A stretch of DNA of 64,000 bases, taken from contig NZ_UAUI01000028.1 of NCBI RefSeq assembly GCF_900455735.1, forward strand, positions 62,001 through 126,000. The letters run 5' to 3'. Every line of letters begins with the position of its first letter. Within the stretch, counting starts at the first letter, position 1. A model generated the notes under the pieces. That model worked only from the letters and a program-made list of their open reading frames with translations. It was not told where the DNA came from and made no database searches. The stretch is from Rhodococcus wratislaviensis. GTDB taxonomy: Bacteria > Actinomycetota > Actinomycetes > Mycobacteriales > Mycobacteriaceae. The position numbers and the translations under genes were made by a program. Of the stretch, positions 9,006-18,448 are shown one piece after another.

Positions 9006-9281
9006 TCATCCGGCATGCGCAGTGCGGCGTGCCCTGCTGCTTCGAACGAGTAAGACACGCCGCGCCCAGTCGAGTTGGTCGGGAGAGGGGGTGAAAACCC
9101 GGTGGATCGCCTGCAGCTGGGCGGGGTGGATCTCCGACATCCCGACGAATCCGAGGCCCCACGAATGTTCGGCTTCGGCCGTGAGGAGGCCGTCGTCGTC
9201 GAGTTGTGCGACCACGCTGTCGATCGGCGGCGGCAGTCCGGCCGCGCGGGCGGCGCGCACGATGAGAGCGGGCATGCGTGC
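9006..9281 (-). pseudogene. C-terminal remnant of a CitE-like CoA-ester lyase
   Basis: About 75 residues match the end of the HpcH/HpaI-aldolase/citrate-lyase beta family: ARAAGLPPPIDS, then LTAEAEHSWGLGFVGMSEIHPAQL and FTPSPDQLDWARRVL. The N-terminal two thirds of the barrel, with the metal-binding residues, are absent. The frame continues upstream into sequence that does not look like the family. This is a decayed gene end, not a functional enzyme. Confidence 0.6.
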
Positions 9282-9417
9282 TTCTTGCAAATAAACCTCC
9301 TTGTCACGCGCGTTTACGAGCACGTAACCCACGGCATGGTTTCCTGCCATTATCTTCAGTTTCATCGCATGGTGATCGACGTAGCGATTGCACAAACCCA
9401 TCCCCAGGAGGACCCCA

Positions 9418-9813
9418 ATGACCGTTGTCGATTCCAGTGCGATCGGACGGACCGTCGCACCGTTCCGCGTCACCGCAGATTTCTGGAAGTCTCTGCCGCA
9501 GATGCCGGTTGCGGAGTACCCGGGCACCGAAGGCTTCATCGACGACGTGTACGCAAACCCGGACGGGTCCGAGATGTCGGCAGGCTACTTCGAACTCCGG
9601 CGCACGGACAATCCCCTCGATTACCTCTACGAGTACGACGAAATGAAGGTTGTGCTCGAGGGCGAGTTCGTTCTCGAGAATCTCGACACCGGACAGACGG
9701 AGGTCGCCAAGGCGAAGGACGCGATCTTCTTCCCGAAGGGATCGCGGATCCGATTCACCACCCCTGACGGTGCGTTGGCCTACTACGTCGGTCACCGCTC
9801 CTTCGCGCCGTAA
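9418..9813 (+). CDS. EutQ-like cupin protein
   Basis: A 131-residue single cupin resembling the C-terminal domain of the ethanolamine-utilisation protein EutQ. Characteristic parts are YEYDEMKVVLEGEFVLENLDTGQ and the KDAIFFPKGSRIRFTTPDGALAYYVGHRSFAP end. A strong AGGAGG precedes the ATG at 9418. It is the first plus-strand gene before the N-demethylase genes, separated by a 217-bp gap. It may act with them, although EutQ-like proteins are found in many contexts and no catalytic role is assured. Confidence 0.75.
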   Translation: MTVVDSSAIGRTVAPFRVTADFWKSLPQMPVAEYPGTEGFIDDVYANPDGSEMSAGYFELRRTDNPLDYLYEYDEMKVVLEGEFVLENLDTGQTEVAKAKDAIFFPKGSRIRFTTPDGALAYYVGHRSFAP

Positions 9814-10030
9814 TCGGCGATGGCAGTGACCACGGCGTCCTCTACCCGGTGGTGGCGGTGGGTGCTGCCGTGACGTCGGATGTTCAGCGCGCACTGTCAC
9901 ACTGTCACTACCGCCGCCGCGTTCGAAGGCGAATTCCGTTGTGGCGGTTCCCGAGCACCCTTATCGTCTACCACCACTCCCGCCGTCACCATGCCAATCA
10001 TGGCTATCGAGCAGATTCGGAGGACCTGAC

Positions 10031-11011
10031 GTGACCGAAGCAGTCGAGACCGCGACAACCAGCGCCGTAGTAGAGAGCGACCTTTCCGTCGAAGTTGCCG
10101 ACACTTCGATGCTCTGCGAGGACATCCGTCAGGTCGTCCTGGCGCCAGTCGGGGGCGGAACGTTGCCGTCGTTCACCCCGGGCAGTCACATCGCGGTCAC
10201 CTGGAAGCCGGGAACACGCAATTCCTACTCCCTGACAGGCCCGGCGATCGAACCGGACCACTACTCGATCTCTGTTCGACTGGACCGGGCCGGCGCCGGC
10301 GGGTCGCGGTGGGTGCACAACCTCGCCGTCGGCGACCAGGTGACCACGTCCCGCCCGCGCAGTGCGTTCGCTCCCATTCCGAACGCACGCCACCACGTCC
10401 TCGTCGCCGGCGGCATCGGGGTCACCCCGATCCTGTCGCACGTGCGTGCGGGAGTGCAGTGGCGTCGCTCGTTCGAGGTGATCTATTCCTTCCGCTCCGG
10501 CTTCGGCGCACACGTCGAGGACCTGATCGAACTATGCGGGGACCGGTTGACGATGGTGGAAACCCCGGAACAGTTCTGGGACCACGTGACACCGACTTTG
10601 ACCCGGCAGCCGATCGGCACCCACCTCTACACCTGCGGACCGGCGCAAATGATCGACGCCGTCACCGAAGCTGCGCTCGCCGAGGGCTGGCCACTCCAGC
10701 GTGTGCACTCAGAGCCGTTCTCCTCCGGCATCTCCGCTGGGGGTGAACCCTTCACCGCGACCCTGGGCCGCACCGGTACCGCCGTGACTGTCGGACCCGA
10801 CACCAGCTTGCTCGACGCGCTGCTGGACAACGGCTTCGACGTGCCGAACCTGTGCCGGCAGGGCGTGTGCGGGGAATGCAAGCTCCCGGTGCGCGGCGGA
10901 CGGATCGAGCACCGCGACCTCTATCTCACCGATGAGGAGAAGTCCACGGGTGACGTGATGATGCCGTGTGTGTCCCGGGCCGCTGGCGCGGATCTGGAGC
11001 TGGACCTGTGA
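10031..11011 (+). CDS. PDR/VanB-type reductase (flavin, NAD, 2Fe-2S) of the N-demethylase system
   Basis: A three-domain oxidoreductase of 326 residues that passes electrons from NAD(P)H through flavin to a plant-type 2Fe-2S cluster. The flavin domain contains RNSYSLTGP, the nucleotide domain VAGGIGVTPILSH and YTCGPAQMID, and the C-terminal ferredoxin domain CRQGVCGEC with a further Cys near the end. A GTG start at 10031 is preceded by GGAGGA. Reductases of this architecture are the beta subunit of heme-dependent oxidative N-demethylases, and the DUF3445 heme subunit lies two genes downstream. Confidence 0.88.
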   Translation: MTEAVETATTSAVVESDLSVEVADTSMLCEDIRQVVLAPVGGGTLPSFTPGSHIAVTWKPGTRNSYSLTGPAIEPDHYSISVRLDRAGAGGSRWVHNLAVGDQVTTSRPRSAFAPIPNARHHVLVAGGIGVTPILSHVRAGVQWRRSFEVIYSFRSGFGAHVEDLIELCGDRLTMVETPEQFWDHVTPTLTRQPIGTHLYTCGPAQMIDAVTEAALAEGWPLQRVHSEPFSSGISAGGEPFTATLGRTGTAVTVGPDTSLLDALLDNGFDVPNLCRQGVCGECKLPVRGGRIEHRDLYLTDEEKSTGDVMMPCVSRAAGADLELDL

Positions 11012-11139
11012 CCTCCACGGCATCAGACACCGCAACCGAAGACCTCATGCACTCCCCATCCGCGCTTCCCCGCGAACAGTACCGGCAATGCCGCCCGGGA
11101 ATGGCATGGCTTCGTGTACACGGCGGCGTCACCGGCTGA
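11008..11139 (+). CDS. Possible 43-residue protein overlapping the reductase stop
   Basis: A GTG overlaps the stop of the reductase gene (GTGA), the standard geometry of translational coupling. The frame runs 43 codons and contains the segment EQYRQCRPGMAWLRVHGG. I do not recognise it. It could be a real small subunit, or the shortened remains of a larger subunit, since N-demethylase clusters commonly have four genes. It could also be chance. Support is the overlap geometry and its filling the gap before the next gene. Confidence 0.3.
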   Translation: MTSTASDTATEDLMHSPSALPREQYRQCRPGMAWLRVHGGVTG

Positions 11140-11197
11140 CCACCTCGAACACCAAACCACCGGGCCTGTTCCTCAACGACTCTCAGAGGGAAATGTC

Positions 11198-11695
11198 ATG
11201 ACAAGCATCGACGACTCCGACATCGCCACCGCGCAGGTCGGCATTACCGCGGCCAGCATGGACCTATCCGGCCGCCAGTACCTCCTGATCGCGATCGGTG
11301 ATGCCCCCAGTGCCACCGCCAAGGTCGAAAAGTGGGCGCGGGATCTCGACTCCGCGCACCGGGCAGTGGCGTTGCACAGCCTCCCCGACGGTGCGGGTGT
11401 CGCCCACCTGATCGACACCAGCACAGTCGGGGTCCGCATCATGATCGCCGGGGCGGAGTACGAGGTGATGCAGGCTGTTGCGGTAGCGCGCGAGGCGGGA
11501 ATTCTGCCGTGCGAGTTGTTCATCCACATCTCACACGTGGACGTGATCAACGTCTTCTGCCCGCACTGCGACACCGCCACCCGGGCCACCGCGCGCCCAG
11601 ACCACACCATTGAGTGCTCGGGCTGCGCCCGCGACCTCCTCGTGCGCCCGCACACCTCCTCGCATCGTGCGATGTATCTGGCATCGGTTGCCTGA
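11198..11695 (+). CDS. DmmA-like subunit of dimethylamine monooxygenase / N-demethylase
   Basis: A 165-residue protein resembling the DmmA family encoded next to DUF3445 N-demethylases. The central part (VALHSLPDGAGVAHLIDTS, then VRIMIAGAEYEVMQAVAVAREAG) is an alpha/beta fold. The C-terminus carries a CPHC...CSGC four-cysteine knuckle, about residues 124-145, likely binding a metal and perhaps electron transfer. The ATG at 11198 has GAGGGAAA upstream. It lies between the reductase and the heme subunit on the same strand and is presumably part of the same enzyme complex. Confidence 0.75.
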   Translation: MTSIDDSDIATAQVGITAASMDLSGRQYLLIAIGDAPSATAKVEKWARDLDSAHRAVALHSLPDGAGVAHLIDTSTVGVRIMIAGAEYEVMQAVAVAREAGILPCELFIHISHVDVINVFCPHCDTATRATARPDHTIECSGCARDLLVRPHTSSHRAMYLASVA

Positions 11696-11753
11696 CGACC
11701 GACTGGGAATCACCCTGCACCGCCATTCCGGCCCGACTCTGGAGCGAAATACC

Positions 11754-12755
11754 ATGACCGAACTGCTCACAAGCGACCTGACCTGTCTGCCCTGGCCTTT
11801 CCCGGCAGGGGACGAAACCTTCCGCTACGCGGTCAATGTCGAGCCTGCACCCCGGTATACCCCCACCCTCGCCGGGGGCTGGGGCCGACACGTCGTCGAC
11901 CTCGGACTCGAATACGTGCCGATGATGCAGCTCAAACGGGAGATCCTGGCGAAAGACCCAGGGCGAGTGCAGATTTTGCCGCACATGATGCCCGCCTGCT
12001 GGGACGTCATGCTCTACCTCATGCGGCAGATGGCCGACTCCCACCCGGAAACCATGCAGCTGACCGGGCAGGGCAACCGCTACCACTGGCGCAACACGTT
12101 GCTTGACATCGACCAACACTTCGAAATGGGTGATCTGGTCACGCTGCCGGAGGACCCGCTGACCTTCATCGGCTGCCAGGTGCCTGACGACATTCTCCTG
12201 CTCACCGAGCGCCACGACCAACTTTGGTTCGACGCGGCCATCGTCACCTTCGCTGCCGACTGGTCGATCAAGTTCGATGTCGGTATGAACTTCAACGAAA
12301 TTCACCGCCCCGTACCTGGGCTGACGAGCGGCGGCATCACCAGCCGTGCGCAGCAGTTCATGCGCCATCTCACCACGGACCGCATCTTCCGCCGCGCCAA
12401 CTGGACTTTCTCCGCCGTTGGTTCACCGCACCGCGACACCAGCCTCGAAACCCGGCCCGAATGGGAAGACGACATTCCGAAGCTCGTCGCCGACGGAGAC
12501 TACGGACGCGTGCAACTGCGGATCGAACTCGAACACCTCATCCGACTGCCCCTCACCGGAGCGCTCGTCTTCAACATCCACACCTACCTGGCGCCCCTGT
12601 CGGACATCGCCACCATTCCCGCGTGGGCCGAGCAACTCGCCGACATCATCACCGAACTTCCCGCCGAAATCGCCACCTACAAGGGCATCGACAGTTACCG
12701 CCACCACGCCGCCCGCTGGCTGCGTACACAGTCATCGGCTCCCGCCTCCATCTGA
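11754..12755 (+). CDS. DUF3445 heme-dependent oxidative N-demethylase, heme subunit
   Basis: A 333-residue member of the DUF3445 / HODM family, in which a PAS-like fold binds heme and oxidatively removes a methyl group from a secondary amine such as dimethylamine, giving methylamine and formaldehyde. Family segments include LPHMMPACWDVMLYLMRQMADSHP, the region around YHWRNTLLDI, and the ERHDQLWFDAAIVTFAADW strip. The ATG at 11754 is preceded by GGAG; an upstream open frame overlaps the DmmA-like gene and is not favoured. With the reductase and DmmA-like subunit it makes a near-complete enzyme. The actual amine is inferred from the family only. Confidence 0.85.
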   Translation: MTELLTSDLTCLPWPFPAGDETFRYAVNVEPAPRYTPTLAGGWGRHVVDLGLEYVPMMQLKREILAKDPGRVQILPHMMPACWDVMLYLMRQMADSHPETMQLTGQGNRYHWRNTLLDIDQHFEMGDLVTLPEDPLTFIGCQVPDDILLLTERHDQLWFDAAIVTFAADWSIKFDVGMNFNEIHRPVPGLTSGGITSRAQQFMRHLTTDRIFRRANWTFSAVGSPHRDTSLETRPEWEDDIPKLVADGDYGRVQLRIELEHLIRLPLTGALVFNIHTYLAPLSDIATIPAWAEQLADIITELPAEIATYKGIDSYRHHAARWLRTQSSAPASI

Positions 12756-12821
12756 GACGATCGACGCCCTAGGAACCCCGCGGCCGTCGATTCGACACCG
12801 TCTGGTCGCGGATCGACGCCC

Positions 12822-15800
12822 TCAGATGGGGGTGGCGCCCGTGGTTGCTGACAGCGCTTCGAGAAAGGCGGTCGGGACCGTCGTCCACTCCGGCCGCCAC
12901 AGCCCGTGCAGTTGATCGTCGCGGAGGGCGCGCAGGGTCGACATGACATACGGTCCTCCGTCGAGGAGGTACCGGATCATGTCGCGTTCCGCGCACTGCG
13001 CCGCGATCGATGCCAGCACCTGCTTCGCCTCGTCGTTTCGGCCTGCGGCCGCGAGGCAGCCGACGAGCAGTCGATTCGCTTGCAGTAGTGCTCGGTGCCG
13101 TCCCCGGCCTTCGATCCTGTGCACCCATTCCCCGGCCCAGGTGCAGGCGGCCGCGGTCGTCTCCGCCGATCGTCGACCGAGGAGAAGGGTGATGGCGGTG
13201 GCATCCTCGAGCTGCGCGGTGATCTCGTCCAATCCGTCGACCGGGTGACGCCGCTCGGCGAACTCGGCGGCGCGACCTGGTTCGAGAGGGAGGCCCAGCA
13301 TGACCCGTTCGTTGTCGATCCTGGCCCGAAATCGCGGCAGCGACCGGGATTCGGCGGCCTCGGCGCCTTCGTCCAGCCGGTTTGCCGCCCCGTCGCGGTC
13401 TCCTCGCAGCGCCATGATGTGCGCTCCGACGACACAGGGGGCGAGCATGAAATCCACGCAGACGTCGTATCCGAGTTCTCGGCTCTCGTTCAATAGCCGT
13501 TCGGCGGTGGCGAGGTCGCCACGTTCGTAGAGCAGTTCGCCGAGCAGGGCGCTGGCGAGACGTGCAGCGTGTGAGTGACGTCCCCCGGACTTGACCGCGA
13601 GCCGCATCGCCTTCCGGAAGTGGTGTTCGGCCGCAACGACATCGAGCTGTTCATTGGCGGCGATGCCGTAGTAGCAATAGCCCCACGCCCCGCTGTACGG
13701 TCCACTGGTTCGCTCGTGGTACGTCGATGCCCAGTCCTGCATACGGCGTGCCGCGTCGAAGTCGAATCGGTAGACCTCGGCGAAGGTTGCGATGTCGGCC
13801 GCGGCGGAGACGACCGATGGGGGCAGGGTCTCCGGTCGCGACAGGCATTCCGCCATCAGCTCGTCGACGCCGTCGATCCGGTCCGAGAATATTGTGATGT
13901 CACCCTGAACGACGTCGGCCTCGACCCGCAGATCGGCGACTTCGGCCCCGGCCGTCGCGTCACGTTCGAGGAGGGAATAGACGCGGTCCAGTGCCGCCTG
14001 TGCGGGCCGGACACGCTGGAGTTCACAGTGGGCCCACGCCAACGTGAGCTGGAGACGGGCGCTGGAGACGACGAGCCTCGGGGGAAGTTTCGCCACCAGA
14101 CCGAGCAGGGTGGACATTTTCGCGTGCTCGAGCAGAACCGTTCCGTCATGCTCGACCATATCGACTGCCCCTTTCTCGTCTCCTGCAGCGAGGGCATGAT
14201 TGACGGCCTCACTGAGCAATTGACGATCGGCGAACCACCGCGATGCCGCGGCGTGGAGCTCGCCGATCCGCTCGGGTTGATCACGCTCGAGTCTTCTGCG
14301 CAGGTATTCGGCGAAGAGGTGGTGGTACCGGAACCAGTCGCCGTCGTCGTCGAGGCGGCGCAGAAACAGATCTCGGCTCTCGACGTCTTCGAGCATCGCC
14401 TGCCCACGCTCGACGCGCGCGAGTGACGACGCGAGGCTGCCGCAGATGCGTCCGGTGATCGAGGTGGCCATGAGGAATTCGAGCAGTCTCGGTTCGAGGG
14501 TCTCGAGCACGTTCTCGGCCAGGAACTCACCGATGGCGTGATGGCGCCCCGACAGATGACTGATCAGCTGCGTTGGGTCGTCGCATCCGCGCAGCGACAA
14601 GGAAGCGAGTTGCAGGGCGGCCACCCATCCGTCTGTCGAGCGCGTCAATGCGTCGACATCGCCGCGGTCGAGCGTCAGCCCTCCGAGATCGACGAGAAAC
14701 GAATTCGACTCCGCGGCATCGAAACGCAGGGCAGCCGAATCGATTTCGACGAGCTCGTCACACACTCTCATCCGGCTCAGGGGCAGGCCGGTGCGGGTGC
14801 GGCTGGTGACGATGATCGGCAGGTGGTGGCAGCCGTGGTCGAGAAGAAACTCCATCGCTGTGATCGTCTCGGCACTGGTGACCCGGTGCCAGTCGTCGAG
14901 GACCACGGCCACACGCTGCCCGCTGTCGTGGACCTCGTTGATCAGGCTGACCATGACGTACTGTGCGGCCGCATCGCCGCGTTGCTCGAGCGCCTCACCG
15001 AGACCATCCCCGAGGGCCGGGCTGATCTTCCGGATCGCCTCGACCAGGTGCGCGAGAAACCACACGACGTTGTCGTCATCATGATCGACACCGAGCCATG
15101 CCACCGCCACGCCGTCCTCGGTGAGGACATCCCGCCACTGGGCGGCGAGCGTGCTCTTACCGAATCCCGCCGGTGCATGAATCACGGTCAGTCGTCGCGA
15201 CCGGCCCGCGCGTAGGACGTCGATGAGCCGAGCCCGGGCAACCAGCAGACGGGTGGGCGTCGGTGGACGGAACTTGGCCGCGGCAGTGGGCGGCGGGATC
15301 GTTGTCGGCGTGCGCCGACGGACGGGACTCTTCAACGGGCGGGAGCTCCCCGACACGACGCCAAGCGTCCCGCCCAGTGGATTCTGTCCGTCCTCGCTCA
15401 GTTCGACCGGAAGCGCCATGTGATCGACGGACAGGCCCATTCGACGCTGGCACTCCTGCAGCTCGTACCCGAACTCGGCGGCGGTCGTCGGGCGCATCCG
15501 CGGGTCTCCGGACATGGCGCGGTCGACGACGTCGCACACGTCCTGCGGGATACCCTCCGCTCCGAAATCAGGGATGGGTTCGGTGGTGACCCGCAGGAAT
15601 TGGGCAAAAACCCGCTCACCGCTGCGTCGCTCGAACGCGGCGTGGCCGGTGATCGCGCAGAACAGAGTAGCCGCGAGGCCGTAGACGTCCGAGCTCGGAG
15701 TTGGCGGCCCACCCGAGAGGACCTCGGGGGCGGTGAAGGCCGGCGACCCGAGAACGGACCTGGTGGAGGTCTCGAAGCCGCCGGCGATGCGGGCGATGCC

Positions 15801-16304
15801 GAAGTCGGTGAGCTGGGGTTCTCTGTACTCGGTGAGCAGGATGTTCGCCGGCTTGACGTCGCGATGGATGATGCCGAGACGGTGTGCAGTCTCGAGGGCA
15901 CCTGCCAGTTTGATCCCGAGTCGCAACGCCTCGGGCCACTCGATCGGCCCCAGTCTGCGAATGCGGGCGTCGAGCGAATCGCACGCGTGATATCGCATCA
16001 CGATGTAGGGGCGACCCGAAGAGGTGGCGCCGACCTGGTGGATGTTGACGATGTGCGGGTGCCCGGACAGCTGCCCCATCGCGCGTTGCTCACGCAGAAA
16101 CCGTTCGAGGTTGTCGGTGTCGAAGTCCTCGGTGAGCACTTTCACCGCGACGGTGCGGTCCAGGGCAGGTTGACGGCACCGGTAGACGACGCCGAACCCG
16201 CCCCGCCCGATTTCCCGGGCGTCCTCGAATCCGGCCGCGGCCAGCTCCGTGGTGATCGCGCGACCGGGGGCACGCTGAGTGGTCGGTGGATCGAACTCGG
16301 CCAT
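12822..16304 (-). CDS. pknK: PknK-like Ser/Thr protein kinase with MalT-type AAA and helical-repeat domains
   Basis: A 1160-residue signalling protein. The kinase domain is residues 1-285 with glycine loop GRGGFGVV 33-40, Lys55, HRD 147-149, DFG 167-169 and APE 192-194. After a Pro-rich linker comes an ATPase module with Walker A APAGFGKST at 377-385 and VVLDDWH as Walker B. The C-terminal half is TPR-like helical repeats as in MalT. The same order and about the same length are found in mycobacterial PknK, which controls transcription and translation under stress. No LuxR helix-turn-helix is visible at the end. There is no membrane segment, so it is cytosolic. A GTG 15 bases upstream is an alternative start. 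It is convergent with the N-demethylase operon. Confidence 0.9.
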   Translation of the reverse strand: MAEFDPPTTQRAPGRAITTELAAAGFEDAREIGRGGFGVVYRCRQPALDRTVAVKVLTEDFDTDNLERFLREQRAMGQLSGHPHIVNIHQVGATSSGRPYIVMRYHACDSLDARIRRLGPIEWPEALRLGIKLAGALETAHRLGIIHRDVKPANILLTEYREPQLTDFGIARIAGGFETSTRSVLGSPAFTAPEVLSGGPPTPSSDVYGLAATLFCAITGHAAFERRSGERVFAQFLRVTTEPIPDFGAEGIPQDVCDVVDRAMSGDPRMRPTTAAEFGYELQECQRRMGLSVDHMALPVELSEDGQNPLGGTLGVVSGSSRPLKSPVRRRTPTTIPPPTAAAKFRPPTPTRLLVARARLIDVLRAGRSRRLTVIHAPAGFGKSTLAAQWRDVLTEDGVAVAWLGVDHDDDNVVWFLAHLVEAIRKISPALGDGLGEALEQRGDAAAQYVMVSLINEVHDSGQRVAVVLDDWHRVTSAETITAMEFLLDHGCHHLPIIVTSRTRTGLPLSRMRVCDELVEIDSAALRFDAAESNSFLVDLGGLTLDRGDVDALTRSTDGWVAALQLASLSLRGCDDPTQLISHLSGRHHAIGEFLAENVLETLEPRLLEFLMATSITGRICGSLASSLARVERGQAMLEDVESRDLFLRRLDDDGDWFRYHHLFAEYLRRRLERDQPERIGELHAAASRWFADRQLLSEAVNHALAAGDEKGAVDMVEHDGTVLLEHAKMSTLLGLVAKLPPRLVVSSARLQLTLAWAHCELQRVRPAQAALDRVYSLLERDATAGAEVADLRVEADVVQGDITIFSDRIDGVDELMAECLSRPETLPPSVVSAAADIATFAEVYRFDFDAARRMQDWASTYHERTSGPYSGAWGYCYYGIAANEQLDVVAAEHHFRKAMRLAVKSGGRHSHAARLASALLGELLYERGDLATAERLLNESRELGYDVCVDFMLAPCVVGAHIMALRGDRDGAANRLDEGAEAAESRSLPRFRARIDNERVMLGLPLEPGRAAEFAERRHPVDGLDEITAQLEDATAITLLLGRRSAETTAAACTWAGEWVHRIEGRGRHRALLQANRLLVGCLAAAGRNDEAKQVLASIAAQCAERDMIRYLLDGGPYVMSTLRALRDDQLHGLWRPEWTTVPTAFLEALSATTGATPI

Positions 16305-16319
16305 CGGCGGCCGCCTCAC

Positions 16320-16904
16320 TCCCGGACATCGATACCAGACGTCGATCCCTCGCAGACACTGCTCGACTGCTCGACGTGGGTGTTGCTCCAGGATAGTCCC
16401 CGAGTTCGAGGGTCAGCCGTGCCGCGCGCGTGTAACCAGACCGGGTCGGCCCCACCTCTTCGCCTCGGAGCTCAGAACCTCAGTGAGCACCTTGAAAGGC
16501 GGGGTTCGCGGGTCCACCATCGGCCGTGAATCGGATCAGCCCGTGACGGGCGCACTCCACTGCGACGGGGGCCAGGGCCGCCCGGCGTCGTCAGTGTGCC
16601 CATTGGTGACACGGCGTCCGTAAAGCACGGCCGCCGAATGCAGGTGCGAGCCGGCTCGGTGCCGCCGAAGGACGAGGTGCTCCACCCAAGTGAAGGCACA
16701 CAGGGTACAAACAAGGAAGTCTGAGGACGACGAACCCACCGGGAGTCCGGGTCTGGAACCTGTGTGCGTCGATCCGCTACGACGGACCAAACCCATACAG
16801 CTCGGTCAGGATTCGAGAAGCGCCGGCCCCTGCGGTGCGGATAACGTGGTCCGTATCGCCGACGAAGCGGTCGTCGATGACCGCGTACCCCGAGGGAGAC
16901 GAAG
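16320..16904. other. Noncoding stretch upstream of the kinase gene
   Basis: About 585 bp between the divergent kinase and VOC genes. No frame shows a convincing protein, no repeat is obvious, and the short frames present are shadows. It should contain the promoters of both neighbours, but I cannot point to a specific site. Confidence 0.5.
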
Positions 16905-17234
16905 ATGAGTCCCACAATCCGCAGCCTGGTGGTCCCGGTATCCGACCTGGACGCCGCCAAGGCGGTCTACACCGCGCTGCTCGGCGCACCGCACACCGAC
17001 GAGTCGTACTACGTCGGGTACAACGTGGACGGCTTCGAAGTCGCCTTGAATCCGAGTGGCGAGAACGCCGGACCTGTTGCTTTCGCCGACGTCGAGGATC
17101 TCGACGCGACCCGCGAAACCCTGCTCGCCGCTGGTGCGACCGAGCGCAGCGCCCCGCGCCAAGTCGCATCCGAGACGCGGATTTGCGTGCTCGCCGACGC
17201 CGACGGCAACCCGATCGGACTACGCGGTCGGTAG
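16905..17234 (+). CDS. VOC-family (glyoxalase/bleomycin-resistance fold) protein
   Basis: A 109-residue vicinal-oxygen-chelate domain. It begins with the typical LVVPVSDLDAAKAVYTALLGAPHTDE and ends with ICVLADADGNPIGLRGR. The fold can serve metal-dependent dioxygenases, lyases or resistance proteins. The usual N-terminal metal ligand is replaced by a hydrophobic residue here (SLVVPV), so a catalytic role is uncertain. GGGAGACGAAG precedes the ATG. The gene stands alone on its strand, 159 bp before an aldo/keto reductase. Confidence 0.75.
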   Translation: MSPTIRSLVVPVSDLDAAKAVYTALLGAPHTDESYYVGYNVDGFEVALNPSGENAGPVAFADVEDLDATRETLLAAGATERSAPRQVASETRICVLADADGNPIGLRGR

Positions 17235-17393
17235 CCACGGCGTGGGCTCGGTCTCGTGAGTCGCCCCACGTCCCCCGCGCTATCGACCTCGAACCGACTC
17301 GCGCGGCGTGACGCTCGTTTGCCCACGATCATCAGGGCTGCGTATTACCCATGGGTTGATCTGAACGCTGGTTGAGGATCTAGCGTATCGGTC

Positions 17394-18293
17394 ATGACAC
17401 CAGATGACAGAACAGCGCGTGCAGCCGTGGATCGGGATGCCTTCGGACGCCAGGGATTCGGAGCGATGAGGTTGCGCGACGACAGCGCCGGTGGCCCGGA
17501 TCGCGACCCGGTGGCCGTGGTTCATGCCGCGCTTGATGCGGGCATCACGATGGTGGACACCGCCGACGCGTACCAGAATGAGGAGCTGATCGGCCGGACG
17601 ATCCGGGGCCGGCGGGATGAGGTGCTGCTGGCCAGCAAATTCGGCCTCGTGTGGCGGGATCAGGTCGCCGGCGGATTCGACGTGCGCGCCGATCCGTCAT
17701 ACGTGCGGCAGGCGTGCGAGGCGAGCCTGCAACGGCTCGGCGTCGACATGATCGACCTGTACTACCTGCACCATCGCAGTGAGACGACCTCGATCGAGGA
17801 GACCGTCGGCGCCATGGCAGAACTGGTCGGCCAGGGAAAGGTGCGCTACCTCGGCCTGTCCAATGTGAGGGCGGACGACCTGCGCCGCGCACACGCCGTC
17901 CACCCGATCGCCGCGCTCCAAGAGCAGTGGTCGCTGGACCACCGCGCCATCGAGCATCAACTGCTACCCGTCATCGCGGACCTCGGCACAGTGGTGGTGG
18001 CACACTCACCGACCAGTCATGGACTCCTGCACCAGACTCCGAGCGCAGCCGACGAGCAGCGAGCGAGCGGCCTGCATGCCGCCGTGGACGAGATCGGCGG
18101 CACCCACGGCGCCACGGCCGGACAGGTCGCACTGGCCTGGGTGCATCATCGGCAGCAGGCGCACGGTGTACCGGTGGTCCCGCTCCCCGGGACGACCAGC
18201 GTCGAACACCTACGCCTCAACGTCGCCGCGGCCGACCTGATCCTGTCCGATGTCGAGCTGCGACGGCTCGATTCCCTCGGGACGGCATCGTGA
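17394..18293 (+). CDS. Aldo/keto reductase (general stress / YghZ-like branch)
   Basis: A 299-residue NADPH-dependent reductase. The N-terminal GFGAMRL strand, catalytic Asp and Tyr in MVDTADAYQNEELIG, Lys in LLASKFGLV, and the C-terminal cofactor segment PVVPLPGTTSVEHLRLNV are all present. The central YLHHRSETTSIEETVGAMAELV is typical of branches acting on aldehydes and quinone-like carbonyls. The substrate is unknown. Only a weak ribosome-binding site precedes the ATG at 17394. It is convergent with the quinone-oxidoreductase-like gene. Confidence 0.87.
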   Translation: MTPDDRTARAAVDRDAFGRQGFGAMRLRDDSAGGPDRDPVAVVHAALDAGITMVDTADAYQNEELIGRTIRGRRDEVLLASKFGLVWRDQVAGGFDVRADPSYVRQACEASLQRLGVDMIDLYYLHHRSETTSIEETVGAMAELVGQGKVRYLGLSNVRADDLRRAHAVHPIAALQEQWSLDHRAIEHQLLPVIADLGTVVVAHSPTSHGLLHQTPSAADEQRASGLHAAVDEIGGTHGATAGQVALAWVHHRQQAHGVPVVPLPGTTSVEHLRLNVAAADLILSDVELRRLDSLGTAS

Positions 18294-18448
18294 CCTGCGT
18301 TGCCTCAGACGTCGACGAGGGAGCATTCAAGGTCGATCTCGCAGCGGAGTAGACGGCTGGATCGTCGAGCCGCGGGGTCAGATCTGCCGGTGTCCTTTCC
18401 GTTCGCATCGAATTCGGAACGACCGGGATGCCTCAGTCGATTTCACGG

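Noticed and set aside
13575-16529. Long plus-strand frames opposite the kinase gene
   Set aside because: They are mirror frames caused by high GC; they have no domain logic or ribosome-binding sites, while the minus-strand kinase has every expected motif.
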